From: Oscillospiraceae bacterium
Lineage (GTDB): Bacteria; Bacillota; Clostridia; Oscillospirales; Ruminococcaceae
NCBI GenBank assembly: GCA_020024475.1
Contig: JAHHTS010000110.1
Span: 1-6,997, forward strand
Length of the DNA: 6,997 nt
Reading direction: 5' to 3'
The notes beneath the pieces are model-generated. The model was not told the DNA's origin. It did no database searches and saw nothing but the letters and a program-made list of their open reading frames with translations. Below, in pieces: positions 1 to 6,148 of the stretch (position 1 is the stretch's first letter; every line of letters begins with the position of its first letter). The position numbers were made by a program, and so were the translations under genes.

Positions 1-14
1 ATAATTTCCTCCAT
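1..14 (-). CDS. Start of a further operon gene, cut by window edge
   Basis: On the minus strand an ATG (14-12) follows directly after the TAG stop of the ABC exporter (17-15). It is preceded by GGAGG inside the last exporter codons, 5 nt before the ATG. Only the codons for MEEI fit before the window ends. A second GGAGG lies at 12-8, so the true start could instead sit just beyond position 1. Either way, it indicates that the operon continues to the left. The product cannot be told. Confidence 0.3.
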
Positions 15-1721
15 CTATGCCTCCATTGTCTGCACATTGTACAAATTAAAAAAGTATCCTTGTTTTTGCATTAACTGATTGAAACTTCCTTTTTCGATCA
101 CAATCCCTTTTTTCAAAACGATAATTTCATCGTACTGCTGCAGAACTTGTTTAATTAATTTATGCGTAATAGAAACCAATGTTAGGTTGTTATTTTCTAA
201 AACTAGTCTCTCAATCTTCACTGCCATTTCATTATCTAAATTCGCTGTAGCCTCATCCAAAAGCAGTATTGGCGTCTTTTTTAATAAAAGTCGCGCAAAA
301 GCAACACGTTGGCATTCCCCGCCCGAAAGATTTGAACCTCTTTCACCTAACATTGTTTGAAGACCGTCTGGAAGCCGTTCTACTACAGATGTTAAACCTG
401 CCTGTAATACCGCCTTTTTTACCTCTTGTTCTGTATAATCTGAATACAGACAAATATTGTCCCACAAAGTTTCATCAAAAATAAAAGTATCTTGCTCCAT
501 TGAAGAAATAAGACTACAATAATCGTTAATATCAATAGTACGAATATCTGTTTCATCAATCAAAATTTTTCCACTATACTTGCTATAATACTTTAAAAGC
601 AATTTAATCAGCGTAGTTTTTCCCGAACCACTTTCCCCAACAATCGCATATTTTTTCCCTTTACAAAATTCTAAATCGACACCATTTAAAACCAGATTAT
701 CCTCTGGATTATACCCAAATTCCAAACCATGAATATTAATTGATTTATTAAATACATCTTTATGTATGGTTCCTGTTTCATCACCATTTTCCATATATAT
801 TTTCTGTATTTTCTCTCCAATTCCTTTTACAGAATTCATTGCACTTCCAATGGAAATAATTTCATTTATCGGTTCGGTCAAATTGCTACTCAACTGCAGA
901 ATAATCAAAGCTGTCCCAGCAGATAAGGTAGCATTCATCACTGAAGTGGCACAAAATACAACGATTGTCAAATAAATTAACATACTAAAACAAACCATTA
1001 ATATATTGATCACACCTATCATAATAGAATACTTTTCTCTATTGTCCTCTACTGCTTGATCATTACTATAATACATTTCCTCTATTTTACTAGTTAAATT
1101 ATAATTTTTAATAACCAGTATTCCAGAAAAAATATCTGCAGCTAATTTTGTCACATTTTCAAGGCTTTCAGATAACTTAACTTGCTGTCTCATCAACTTA
1201 TCTGAAATCTTTGATACAACATACATACTTAGCATTGATATTCCCAGAATAATGCCAGTCACTACTATATTAATTCGTAGCATTATTACTAAAGAAATTG
1301 CAAATGACAAAATCTGAAAAATCAATTCAAAAAAATTAATGATAAATTCTTCATTTATGGTAGAAATATCATTATTTAAAATAGATAAATATTTGCCACT
1401 ATGCATGCTTCTATACTTCTCGATACTTCCAGAAATTATTTTAGAAAAAATATCATGTTTTATATAATTTAATATTTTCTTTGTTTGTAAAGTTGTTACC
1501 CATATATCCAGCCCTGATACTGCAACAAAGAAGAATAACAATACTACGCATCTGAGGACAGCAGCAGTCAACATCGATACATCTGAATTTGCCAAGCCAT
1601 CTAATACATTGCCTAAAATAATTGACAAATATACTGTACAAGCCGCCTTACAAATATTGGTTAAAATTCTTGCTACACTTAATGTTTTGAATTTAAATAG
1701 ATATTGATATAGTATCCTCAT
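15..1721 (-). CDS. ABC exporter, fused membrane and ATPase domains (peptide export)
   Basis: This is a 568-aa half-transporter of the ABCB/MsbA-like exporter type, which would work as a homodimer in the cytoplasmic membrane. The membrane domain covers about residues 15-290, with helices near 17-40, 54-76, 130-148, 152-170, 235-258 and 265-285. The nucleotide-binding domain covers about 328-560: Walker A GESGSGKTT (362-370), Q-loop Gln410, signature LSGGE (465-469), Walker B ILLLDE (485-490) with catalytic Glu490, and H-loop His520. All motifs are intact. Only about 15 residues precede the first helix, so there is no N-terminal C39 peptidase; it can transport but not cut a leader. The ATG follows AAGGAGG by 9 nt, and that SD overlaps the stop codon of the protease gene. 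Its place in the operon suggests that it secretes the matured peptides. The fold is certain and the substrate is inferred. Confidence 0.93.
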   Translation of the reverse strand: MRILYQYLFKFKTLSVARILTNICKAACTVYLSIILGNVLDGLANSDVSMLTAAVLRCVVLLFFFVAVSGLDIWVTTLQTKKILNYIKHDIFSKIISGSIEKYRSMHSGKYLSILNNDISTINEEFIINFFELIFQILSFAISLVIMLRINIVVTGIILGISMLSMYVVSKISDKLMRQQVKLSESLENVTKLAADIFSGILVIKNYNLTSKIEEMYYSNDQAVEDNREKYSIMIGVINILMVCFSMLIYLTIVVFCATSVMNATLSAGTALIILQLSSNLTEPINEIISIGSAMNSVKGIGEKIQKIYMENGDETGTIHKDVFNKSINIHGLEFGYNPEDNLVLNGVDLEFCKGKKYAIVGESGSGKTTLIKLLLKYYSKYSGKILIDETDIRTIDINDYCSLISSMEQDTFIFDETLWDNICLYSDYTEQEVKKAVLQAGLTSVVERLPDGLQTMLGERGSNLSGGECQRVAFARLLLKKTPILLLDEATANLDNEMAVKIERLVLENNNLTLVSITHKLIKQVLQQYDEIIVLKKGIVIEKGSFNQLMQKQGYFFNLYNVQTMEA

Positions 1722-1735
1722 AGGCTCTTTCCTCC

Positions 1736-2392
1736 TTACAGTATAAACATCCAGGAATTATACCAAATATGCATCATAATGCTACTATATACATTTCCAG
1801 TATAGCAACGAACCAGTGCAAGTGCTAATCCAAGAGGTAATCTAATTGCCAGATTGGCTAAATCTGTATCCCCTGAATGAAATAAGAACGCAAAAATCAT
1901 AGAACTAAGAATCATTGCAAACCACTTATTTCCAAATCCTCTCTCAATTTCATGATATATAATACCTCTACAAAGGATTTCTTCAGAAATACCTATCACA
2001 CATAATTGAAATACTATAGGAAGTGCATCCAATGGAGAATTAAAATTCAGTACCAGTCTTCCAAGGAGTATTATTACAATAAAACAGTTAATTCCAAAAA
2101 CTACTATATTTTTTTTATCATAGCTGAACTTTATCCCTAATTCCCTTACTGAAACCCTTCTTAGTTGAAAAAAAATCGGTATCACTGCAAAAAATAGCAG
2201 CATTGGAGCTGAAAAAACAAGTAATGTTTGTCCCAATCCTTGAGCATCATCAACACTGGTCATCATCCCACCATAGAATAAAATTGGCACACAAAGAACC
2301 CAAGTCATAAATCCAATTATTGGTAAAATGCAATATATAGCAATATGAATTCCCGCCATTAAATATTGTTCAACTCTATTTTCTTTCGTCAC
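1736..2392 (-). CDS. CPBP-family intramembrane metalloprotease (Abi/CaaX-type)
   Basis: This 218-aa, very hydrophobic protein has about six membrane helices. The CPBP (Abi) motifs are visible: EEILCR (137-142, the EExxxR motif), His172 in the context FAFLFH, and HIWYN (208-212, HxxxN). These are the expected metal-binding and catalytic residues. The second motif is slightly off, because Phe167 lies five rather than four residues before the His. The start is GTG, chosen because AAAGGAG lies 10 nt upstream and the next in-frame ATG (codon 13) has no SD. The gene overlaps the 3' end of the radical SAM gene by 17 nt, implying coupled translation. CPBP proteins in peptide clusters serve in leader processing or in immunity. 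Because the exporter has no peptidase domain, leader removal is the more attractive role here, but this is inference. Confidence 0.85.
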   Translation of the reverse strand: MTKENRVEQYLMAGIHIAIYCILPIIGFMTWVLCVPILFYGGMMTSVDDAQGLGQTLLVFSAPMLLFFAVIPIFFQLRRVSVRELGIKFSYDKKNIVVFGINCFIVIILLGRLVLNFNSPLDALPIVFQLCVIGISEEILCRGIIYHEIERGFGNKWFAMILSSMIFAFLFHSGDTDLANLAIRLPLGLALALVRCYTGNVYSSIMMHIWYNSWMFIL

Positions 2393-3587
2393 TATTCCTT
2401 TTCTCCTTTAAGAATCTTTTGTAAAAGTCCATGTTTAGACTGCAATATGGATCAGGTTTTTCCCAACTGCCATTAATCAATAATGCTCTTGCCTTACATC
2501 CCCCTCCACATAGATATTTCATCTCACAGTTTTGACACTTTTCAATATCTTCTACGTTTGGAAGCGGTTTTGCATTATATAGAATTTCTTCTAATGGTCT
2601 TTCTAAAATATTCCCCATAACTGTATTTGTATCATGCATCATATGACATGGATATATGTCTCCTTCCGACGTTACGCTAATAATGCTACTTCCTGCACCG
2701 CAGCTCTTTCGAGCCTCAAGTTCTGAATAATCCTGTAAAGGAACAACACCATTTTTCATATATTCACACAAATATTCAGCAAGAAAACTCAAATCATGAT
2801 CTGTAGGTATAAAATCTTTCAATTCCTCTGAGCATGTAAGCAAACTAAAGCTAATTGGCACTTGAAGTTCACGACTTAATTTCATGTATTCTCCAATAGC
2901 CTTGATATTCTTCTTATGTAATGTAGGCAATATCGAAACTGGCACTCCTAATTCCTTGACCCTCCGCACAAATTTAACTGCCTTCTGAAAACTCCCGGCA
3001 TCTCGCAAAAATTGAGAGTTTTCCATACTATATCCGTCAATAGATACTGCTAAAGCATCTACATATTTTTTAAGCTGTTTTATCTGCTCTTCATTATACA
3101 AAGTTCCATTCGTTATCAGATTTAACACAGAAATTCTTGCTTTATCTTTTGCATAACTACATATCTCAATAATATCCTTTCGAATTAATGGTTCCCCACC
3201 AGAAATGGTCACTGTTTCCACACCATTTTTCGCCAATTCAGATAAAATATAGGAGTAATTTTCTAATGTCAATTTATCTGTACAATTTCTGGTTCTATCA
3301 TAAGAATAGCAGCCAATACAATTTAAATTGCAAATGTTTGTTACATGTACATAAGCCGTAGACAATGGTTGGATAACTTCTTGAAAATATCCACCCTCTT
3401 CTAACTCAGCAAATAACAGAGGATCTTCGGAAAAGTCTCCTTTTTCATAATATTTTCCCTGAATATTCTCTCCTAAAATTTTTTCTCTTTTATCACTCAT
3501 TTTAATAAGTGCACCACTTTCAAAATCCGCCAAATATCTTTTTGAATCCAGTTCAATGAATTCTACCGCCTTACACATTTGATACAT
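2376..3587 (-). CDS. Radical SAM/SPASM peptide maturase
   Basis: This 403-aa enzyme carries the radical SAM cluster motif CNLNCIGC (Cys86, Cys90, Cys93) and SAM-binding GGEP (130-133). It also has a full seven-Cys SPASM domain: Cys296, Cys314 (in GDIYPC), Cys351 and Cys354 (CQNC), Cys360, Cys364 (GGGC) and Cys382. Three [4Fe-4S] clusters are therefore expected. Residues 1-75 precede the barrel; the stretch around LFAELEEGGYF resembles the end of a PqqD-like peptide-recognition (RRE) domain, which is a guess. SPASM enzymes of this type modify RiPP precursors, often forming Cys thioether links (sactipeptides, ranthipeptides) but also C-C links or epimers. The three small peptides upstream in the operon are the obvious substrates. 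The start ATG has AAGGAG 9 nt upstream, and this SD follows the permease stop codon. The chemistry it performs cannot be read from the sequence. Confidence 0.93.
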   Translation of the reverse strand: MYQMCKAVEFIELDSKRYLADFESGALIKMSDKREKILGENIQGKYYEKGDFSEDPLLFAELEEGGYFQEVIQPLSTAYVHVTNICNLNCIGCYSYDRTRNCTDKLTLENYSYILSELAKNGVETVTISGGEPLIRKDIIEICSYAKDKARISVLNLITNGTLYNEEQIKQLKKYVDALAVSIDGYSMENSQFLRDAGSFQKAVKFVRRVKELGVPVSILPTLHKKNIKAIGEYMKLSRELQVPISFSLLTCSEELKDFIPTDHDLSFLAEYLCEYMKNGVVPLQDYSELEARKSCGAGSSIISVTSEGDIYPCHMMHDTNTVMGNILERPLEEILYNAKPLPNVEDIEKCQNCEMKYLCGGGCKARALLINGSWEKPDPYCSLNMDFYKRFLKEKRNSDERK

Positions 3588-3603
3588 ATTGTTATTCTCC
3601 TTC

Positions 3604-4362
3604 TTAAAAATCTTTTCTGTTCCACATTTTTAATGCGATGCAGAAAGTGGCTATAATTATAATTGCATAAATAATGCATGATATTATATTAGTATTCATT
3701 AACACATCATCTGGTATCATACTATAGTAATTAAAATCTGAAATATAGAATGGTAAAAAGCGCCTTATACCTTCAATATTTACTACTATTTTCTGAAGAA
3801 TAATAACTCCAATTCCCAATACTAAAACTGCATTTCCCTTTATCGCACAGCATAAAAGATATGAAATAATAGATACAAATAAAAGTTCTAACCACTGAAA
3901 CAAATACAGAAAAAAGTTTCCTGTTAAAGAATTCCCCGAACCTGCCAGAGCAAATTCTGTATTGTGTATCAAACCTGAAAACGTCAACATACTTACTATA
4001 TGAAAAAGCACAAAAAATATTGTAATTGCTATCAAATATGTCATCATCTTCGCCGAAAAGACTTTTTTTCTATCGTAATTTGATAACATTATGTTTATAC
4101 TTCTACTCTCAATCTCCTTACCAACAAAACAGCATACTAAATATATTGGCATCAAATACAACACAAACAAATATTTTAAAAAACTCCAAATCATAATGCC
4201 ATAGGCATCTATCGTAATTTGACCGCTAAAATTCAGACCTGCAATCCGATTTACCATACAAATTCCGAATACTAACGGGGATAAAATCAAAATTGAACTA
4301 ATAATCATGATATCCTTTTTAGAAAATATTTTCTTTAATTCTAATTTTACCAAACCAATCAT
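3604..4362 (-). CDS. ABC-2 type transporter permease
   Basis: This is a 252-aa membrane protein with six predicted helices (about 18-37, 57-80, 105-128, 147-172, 177-196 and 225-246). After helix 2 comes the usual ABC-2 region around GKEIESRSINIMLSNYDRKK (81-100), in which E-x-R/G-S-I/T leads into a basic loop and a conserved Lys (105). It follows its ATPase with a 21-nt gap and is clearly the membrane half of that transporter. Start choice: ATG at 4362 lies 12 nt after GGGAGG, a little long. An in-frame TTG at 4371 would be only 3 nt from the same SD, which is too close, so the ATG is preferred; the alternative adds three residues. By analogy with LanE/LanG and BcrB partners it probably expels peptide from the membrane for self-protection. 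The substrate is inferred. Confidence 0.85.
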   Translation of the reverse strand: MIGLVKLELKKIFSKKDIMIISSILILSPLVFGICMVNRIAGLNFSGQITIDAYGIMIWSFLKYLFVLYLMPIYLVCCFVGKEIESRSINIMLSNYDRKKVFSAKMMTYLIAITIFFVLFHIVSMLTFSGLIHNTEFALAGSGNSLTGNFFLYLFQWLELLFVSIISYLLCCAIKGNAVLVLGIGVIILQKIVVNIEGIRRFLPFYISDFNYYSMIPDDVLMNTNIISCIIYAIIIIATFCIALKMWNRKDF

Positions 4363-4383
4363 AAACTCCAATTTCCTCCCTCT

Positions 4384-5253
4384 TTATTCGTAAAACTTTT
4401 TCAAAAACTGATTTTCCCGTTCAACATTTAAAATAGGATTATCCGTATTGATTAAATAGCTTAGTACAATATTCATATCCTGATAATTTTCCGTACTAAT
4501 CTGTTTTTCTCGCACAACACAATTACATTTTCTTTCAAGCCCTTCTTTTTCTTTGATAGCTTTTTGAACTGTAATTACATATGAATTCTCTTTTTCTAAT
4601 AATTTCTCTGTATCTACCGTCTGAATAATTTCTCCATTTTTTAAAAAAGAAATTCGATCACTCATATCCTGGACTTCTTTCAAGTTGTTACTAGAAAAGA
4701 TGATCGCAGTATTCTCCTTCTTAGCCAAATCTCGCAAAATATCAAACATTGCCACCAATCCTTTCGGATCTACGCCTATTGTAGGCTCATCTAAAACCAA
4801 CACATCTGGCTTTTTTGCCAAAGCCATAGCCACACCTAATTTTTGTTTCATGCCAAAAGAAAATTCACATACATTTTTGTTTATTGAATCTCCCAATCCC
4901 ATAATATCCAGTAAAGCCTTCATTTCATTTTCAATACTTTTATAAGAAACTCCACTTAGTGAAGCATAAGATTTCAAGTTTTCTATCGCACTCATATACT
5001 CATAGTAGCTTGGTTCTAATAAAACTCCGACATTTCTCAGATATTTCTCTGAATTCTGTCGATAGTTAATTCCATTTACTTTTATTTCCCCCTGGAATCT
5101 ATATAACTGATTGATACATCTGATCAAGGTTGATTTTCCCGCCCCATTTTTTCCAAGTAAGCCCACAATAGTCCCATTCTCTACTGTAAGATTAATATCT
5201 TTCAAAATTGTTTTATCACCAAATTCCTTACAAACACCTCTAATTTCTAGCAT
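4384..5253 (-). CDS. ABC transporter ATPase, LanF/BcrA-like (E-loop type)
   Basis: This 289-aa cytoplasmic ATPase has Walker A GKNGAGKST (34-42), signature FSFGM (131-135) and Walker B VLVLDEP (151-157) with Asp155 and Glu156. The Q-loop Gln is replaced by Glu80 in the context LLEPSYYEYMSAIENL. This E-loop is typical of lantibiotic-immunity LanF and bacitracin-resistance BcrA-like ATPases. The H-loop His is missing: where relatives have SSH there is SSN (Asn189). The start at 5253 was chosen because AAGGGGG lies just upstream and the gap to the previous stop is 10 nt; a longer in-frame start at 5307 would run into the previous gene without an SD. It is paired with the ABC-2 permease that follows. 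The E-loop points to immunity rather than primary secretion, which the other ABC exporter can supply. Confidence 0.9.
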   Translation of the reverse strand: MLEIRGVCKEFGDKTILKDINLTVENGTIVGLLGKNGAGKSTLIRCINQLYRFQGEIKVNGINYRQNSEKYLRNVGVLLEPSYYEYMSAIENLKSYASLSGVSYKSIENEMKALLDIMGLGDSINKNVCEFSFGMKQKLGVAMALAKKPDVLVLDEPTIGVDPKGLVAMFDILRDLAKKENTAIIFSSNNLKEVQDMSDRISFLKNGEIIQTVDTEKLLEKENSYVITVQKAIKEKEGLERKCNCVVREKQISTENYQDMNIVLSYLINTDNPILNVERENQFLKKFYE

Positions 5254-5263
5254 GGTAGCCCCC

Positions 5264-5722
5264 TTAATTCTTAATTTTATCCAATAAAGGTATAGCTTTG
5301 TTCCCAATCCTACTCCCTACACACGAGCAAACTAAGAAAATTAATGCCTGCTGCACCACTGTTCCTATGGTAATGGATTCATTAATATTTAAAACAATAT
5401 TTCCATTTGTTGCAGTATTGTTTAACATTTGGAAAATGTACTCTGTATGATACATATAAAACATACTAGTACATGAAATTATAAAAGCTACGAAAGAAAC
5501 CCCGATAAGTTGCGGAAACACTTGAACAAGTTTTTTCCCCTTTCCGACCAAAATTCCATAAACAATAAGTATTACCGCAGGTCCTGCTATTGTTGTTGTC
5601 ATAAAATGCATAATAGTTTTTTGTCCAAGATCTACTCCTATTGTATTATATACAACATAAATTGCTGTTAATAAGCAAGCTGCTACCGCAAACATAATTG
5701 TCTTTTTTTTACTTTGATTCAT
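5264..5722 (-). CDS. Small four-helix membrane protein, unknown family
   Basis: This 152-aa protein is not recognised. Four hydrophobic segments are visible at about 9-26, 42-60, 69-91 and 117-136, with a basic N terminus (NQSKKK), a basic loop GKGKK (60-64) and a short polar loop (100-115) rich in Asn. No catalytic motif is seen. The start at 5722 has AAAGGG about 6 nt upstream. A longer in-frame start at 5773 would begin inside the stem-loop and has no SD. The gene is the first after the precursor peptides and lies 10 nt before the ABC ATPase, so it is probably part of the same function. Candidate roles are a dedicated immunity protein, an accessory subunit of the ABC-2 transporter, or an assembly partner of the maturation complex. 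None can be chosen from the sequence. Confidence 0.8.
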   Translation of the reverse strand: MNQSKKKTIMFAVAACLLTAIYVVYNTIGVDLGQKTIMHFMTTTIAGPAVILIVYGILVGKGKKLVQVFPQLIGVSFVAFIISCTSMFYMYHTEYIFQMLNNTATNGNIVLNINESITIGTVVQQALIFLVCSCVGSRIGNKAIPLLDKIKN

Positions 5723-5723
5723 A

Positions 5724-5786
5724 TCAATCCCTTTCCATGTTCTCTGCCACCGCATCCGGATGGCGGAGAACATTTTGAAACTTCAT
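5724..5786 (-). CDS. Possible 20-codon leader ORF across the stem-loop
   Basis: This minus-strand ORF runs from ATG 5786 to TGA 5726-5724 (protein MKFQNVLRHPDAVAENMERD). AAGAGG lies 9 nt upstream as a modest SD. It translates the whole stem-loop, and its stop is 1 nt before the ATG of the small membrane protein. Ribosomes on it would melt the hairpin and could reinitiate downstream. It may equally be chance; it has no recognisable family. Confidence 0.22.
   Translation of the reverse strand: MKFQNVLRHPDAVAENMERD
5737..5773 (-). promoter_or_regulatory. Stem-loop between precursor genes and biosynthetic genes
   Basis: In the minus-strand transcript ATGTTCTC pairs with GAGAACAT (8 bp). After one C/A mismatch GCCA pairs with TGGC (4 bp), and after a bulged U CCG pairs with CGG around a GAUG loop. 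The hairpin is GC-rich in an AT-rich region. The SD of the next gene (GGAAAGGG, 5736-5729) follows at once. No T-run follows, so it does not look like a plain intrinsic terminator. A 3' stabiliser or processing site that keeps peptide mRNA more abundant than enzyme mRNA is more likely. Confidence 0.6.
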
Positions 5787-5817
5787 TTTTTGCAACCTCT
5801 TACTTTTCTTTGATGCA

Positions 5818-5910
5818 TTATTTCTTAAACCCTGCATTTACTATAGAAATATTAATACATCCAGAATGTTTTTTTAACATCACTCTCTTTTTATTCAATA
5901 TTTCTTTCAT
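5818..5910 (-). CDS. RiPP precursor peptide 1 (30 aa, short C-terminal tail)
   Basis: This 30-codon gene encodes a basic leader (residues 1-17, starting MKEILNKKR) and the core CINISIVNAGFKK with a single Cys18. The core matches those of the two genes before it (GCINIxIVxAG[Y/F]) but stops after FKK, without the GKKWTI tail. GGAG lies 8 nt upstream of the ATG, and the gap to precursor 2 is 13 nt. Many codon differences from the sister genes in the core are silent (Ser, Gly, Ile and Ala codons), which supports translation under selection. It is presumed to be a substrate of the radical SAM/SPASM enzyme downstream in the operon. It is the most divergent of the three, with an unrelated leader apart from KK-x-x-G before the Cys. 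The final product and its activity (bacteriocin, signal or other) are unknown. Confidence 0.8.
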   Translation of the reverse strand: MKEILNKKRVMLKKHSGCINISIVNAGFKK

Positions 5911-5923
5911 GGTTTAATCTCCA

Positions 5924-5986
5924 TTAAATCGTCCATTTTTTTCCTTCATAGCCTGCCTGCACGATTAAGATATTGATGCAGCCGCC
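5924..5986 (-). repeat. Tandem paralog repeat, copy in precursor 2
   Basis: The last 20 codons plus stop of precursor 2 repeat those of precursor 3 (6044-6106). By hand alignment 46 of 63 bases are identical, with no gaps. The unit arose by gene duplication and has since diverged, mainly at third codon positions. Confidence 0.85.
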
Positions 5987-6031
5987 TTTTTTCTTGCCAT
6001 TCTTTCTTACATCTTTTCTCTGTTCTGACAT
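5924..6031 (-). CDS. RiPP precursor peptide 2 (35 aa)
   Basis: This 35-codon gene encodes a hydrophilic Lys/Arg-rich leader (MSEQRKDVRKNGKKK, residues 1-15), a GG pair, then the core CINILIVQAGYEGKKWTI with a single Cys18. A perfect AAGGAGG lies 7 nt before the ATG and overlaps the stop codon of precursor 3. In the last 20 codons it differs from precursor 3 at twelve codons, eight of them silent, so both copies are held by protein-level selection. The GG before Cys recalls double-Gly leader cleavage sites, but no C39 peptidase is present in the window. No secretion signal peptide is present. It is probably modified by the SPASM enzyme and exported by the operon's ABC exporter. The peptide family was not recognised. 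Confidence 0.88.
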   Translation of the reverse strand: MSEQRKDVRKNGKKKGGCINILIVQAGYEGKKWTI

Positions 6032-6043
6032 CTTTTTTCCTCC

Positions 6044-6106
6044 TTAAATTGTCCATTTTTTTCCGGTGTATCCGGCTTCTACAATATAGATATTGATACA
6101 ACCACT
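6044..6106 (-). repeat. Tandem paralog repeat, copy in precursor 3
   Basis: This is the partner of the 5924-5986 repeat. The distance between equivalent stop codons is 120 bases. Precursor 1 carries a shorter and more diverged version that lacks the last seven codons. Confidence 0.85.
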
Positions 6107-6148
6107 TTTTTTCTTATCACTTGACTGAGCTTTTTTCTTTTTTGCCAT
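6044..6148 (-). CDS. RiPP precursor peptide 3 (34 aa), first gene of the operon
   Basis: This 34-codon gene encodes the leader MAKKKKAQSSDKKK (1-14), then SG and the core CINIYIVEAGYTGKKWTI with a single Cys17. AAGGAGG lies 8 nt upstream of the ATG, a very strong start. It is the first gene of the minus-strand operon; precursor 2 starts 12 nt after its stop. The shared block GCINIxIVxAG[Y/F] is the part conserved in all three paralogs, while the positions after INI and after IV vary (Y/L/S and E/Q/N), as expected for a natural library of related products. The leader is short and very basic, unlike the acidic, helical leaders common in lanthipeptides. The role as a substrate of the radical SAM/SPASM protein is inferred from the context. 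Confidence 0.88.
   Translation of the reverse strand: MAKKKKAQSSDKKKSGCINIYIVEAGYTGKKWTI

Noticed and set aside
79..975. Plus-strand open frames opposite the ABC exporter
   Set aside because: They are antisense shadows of a clearly conserved ATPase and membrane domain, without SDs or family features.
5254..5307. Longer start (18 more residues) for the ABC ATPase
   Set aside because: It overlaps the end of the membrane-protein gene and lacks an SD. MLEIRGV at 5253 is the usual start of this ATPase family, with AAGGGGG just before.
5723..5773. Longer start (17 more residues) for the small membrane protein
   Set aside because: The extra codons lie in the stem-loop, have no SD, and would place basic, Trp-rich residues before the natural N terminus. 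ATG 5722 has AAAGGG at good spacing.
5737..5773. Intrinsic terminator at the stem-loop
   Set aside because: No T-run follows the stem in the minus-strand transcript; a purine-rich SD follows instead.
5818..6148. Agr-type cyclic thiolactone signal peptides
   Set aside because: The single Cys and small size fit, but no AgrB-like peptidase or histidine kinase is present, and the radical SAM/SPASM gene points to other chemistry.
5818..6148. Streptide-like Lys-Trp crosslink peptides
   Set aside because: Two of the three tails contain KKW, but the streptide spacing (Lys-xxx-Trp) and its associated quorum regulator are missing, and peptide 1 has no Trp.
5924..6148. CRISPR-like or simple DNA repeat array
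   Set aside because: The repeated units are coding, keep frame, and vary at third codon positions, which shows duplicated genes and not DNA-level repeats.
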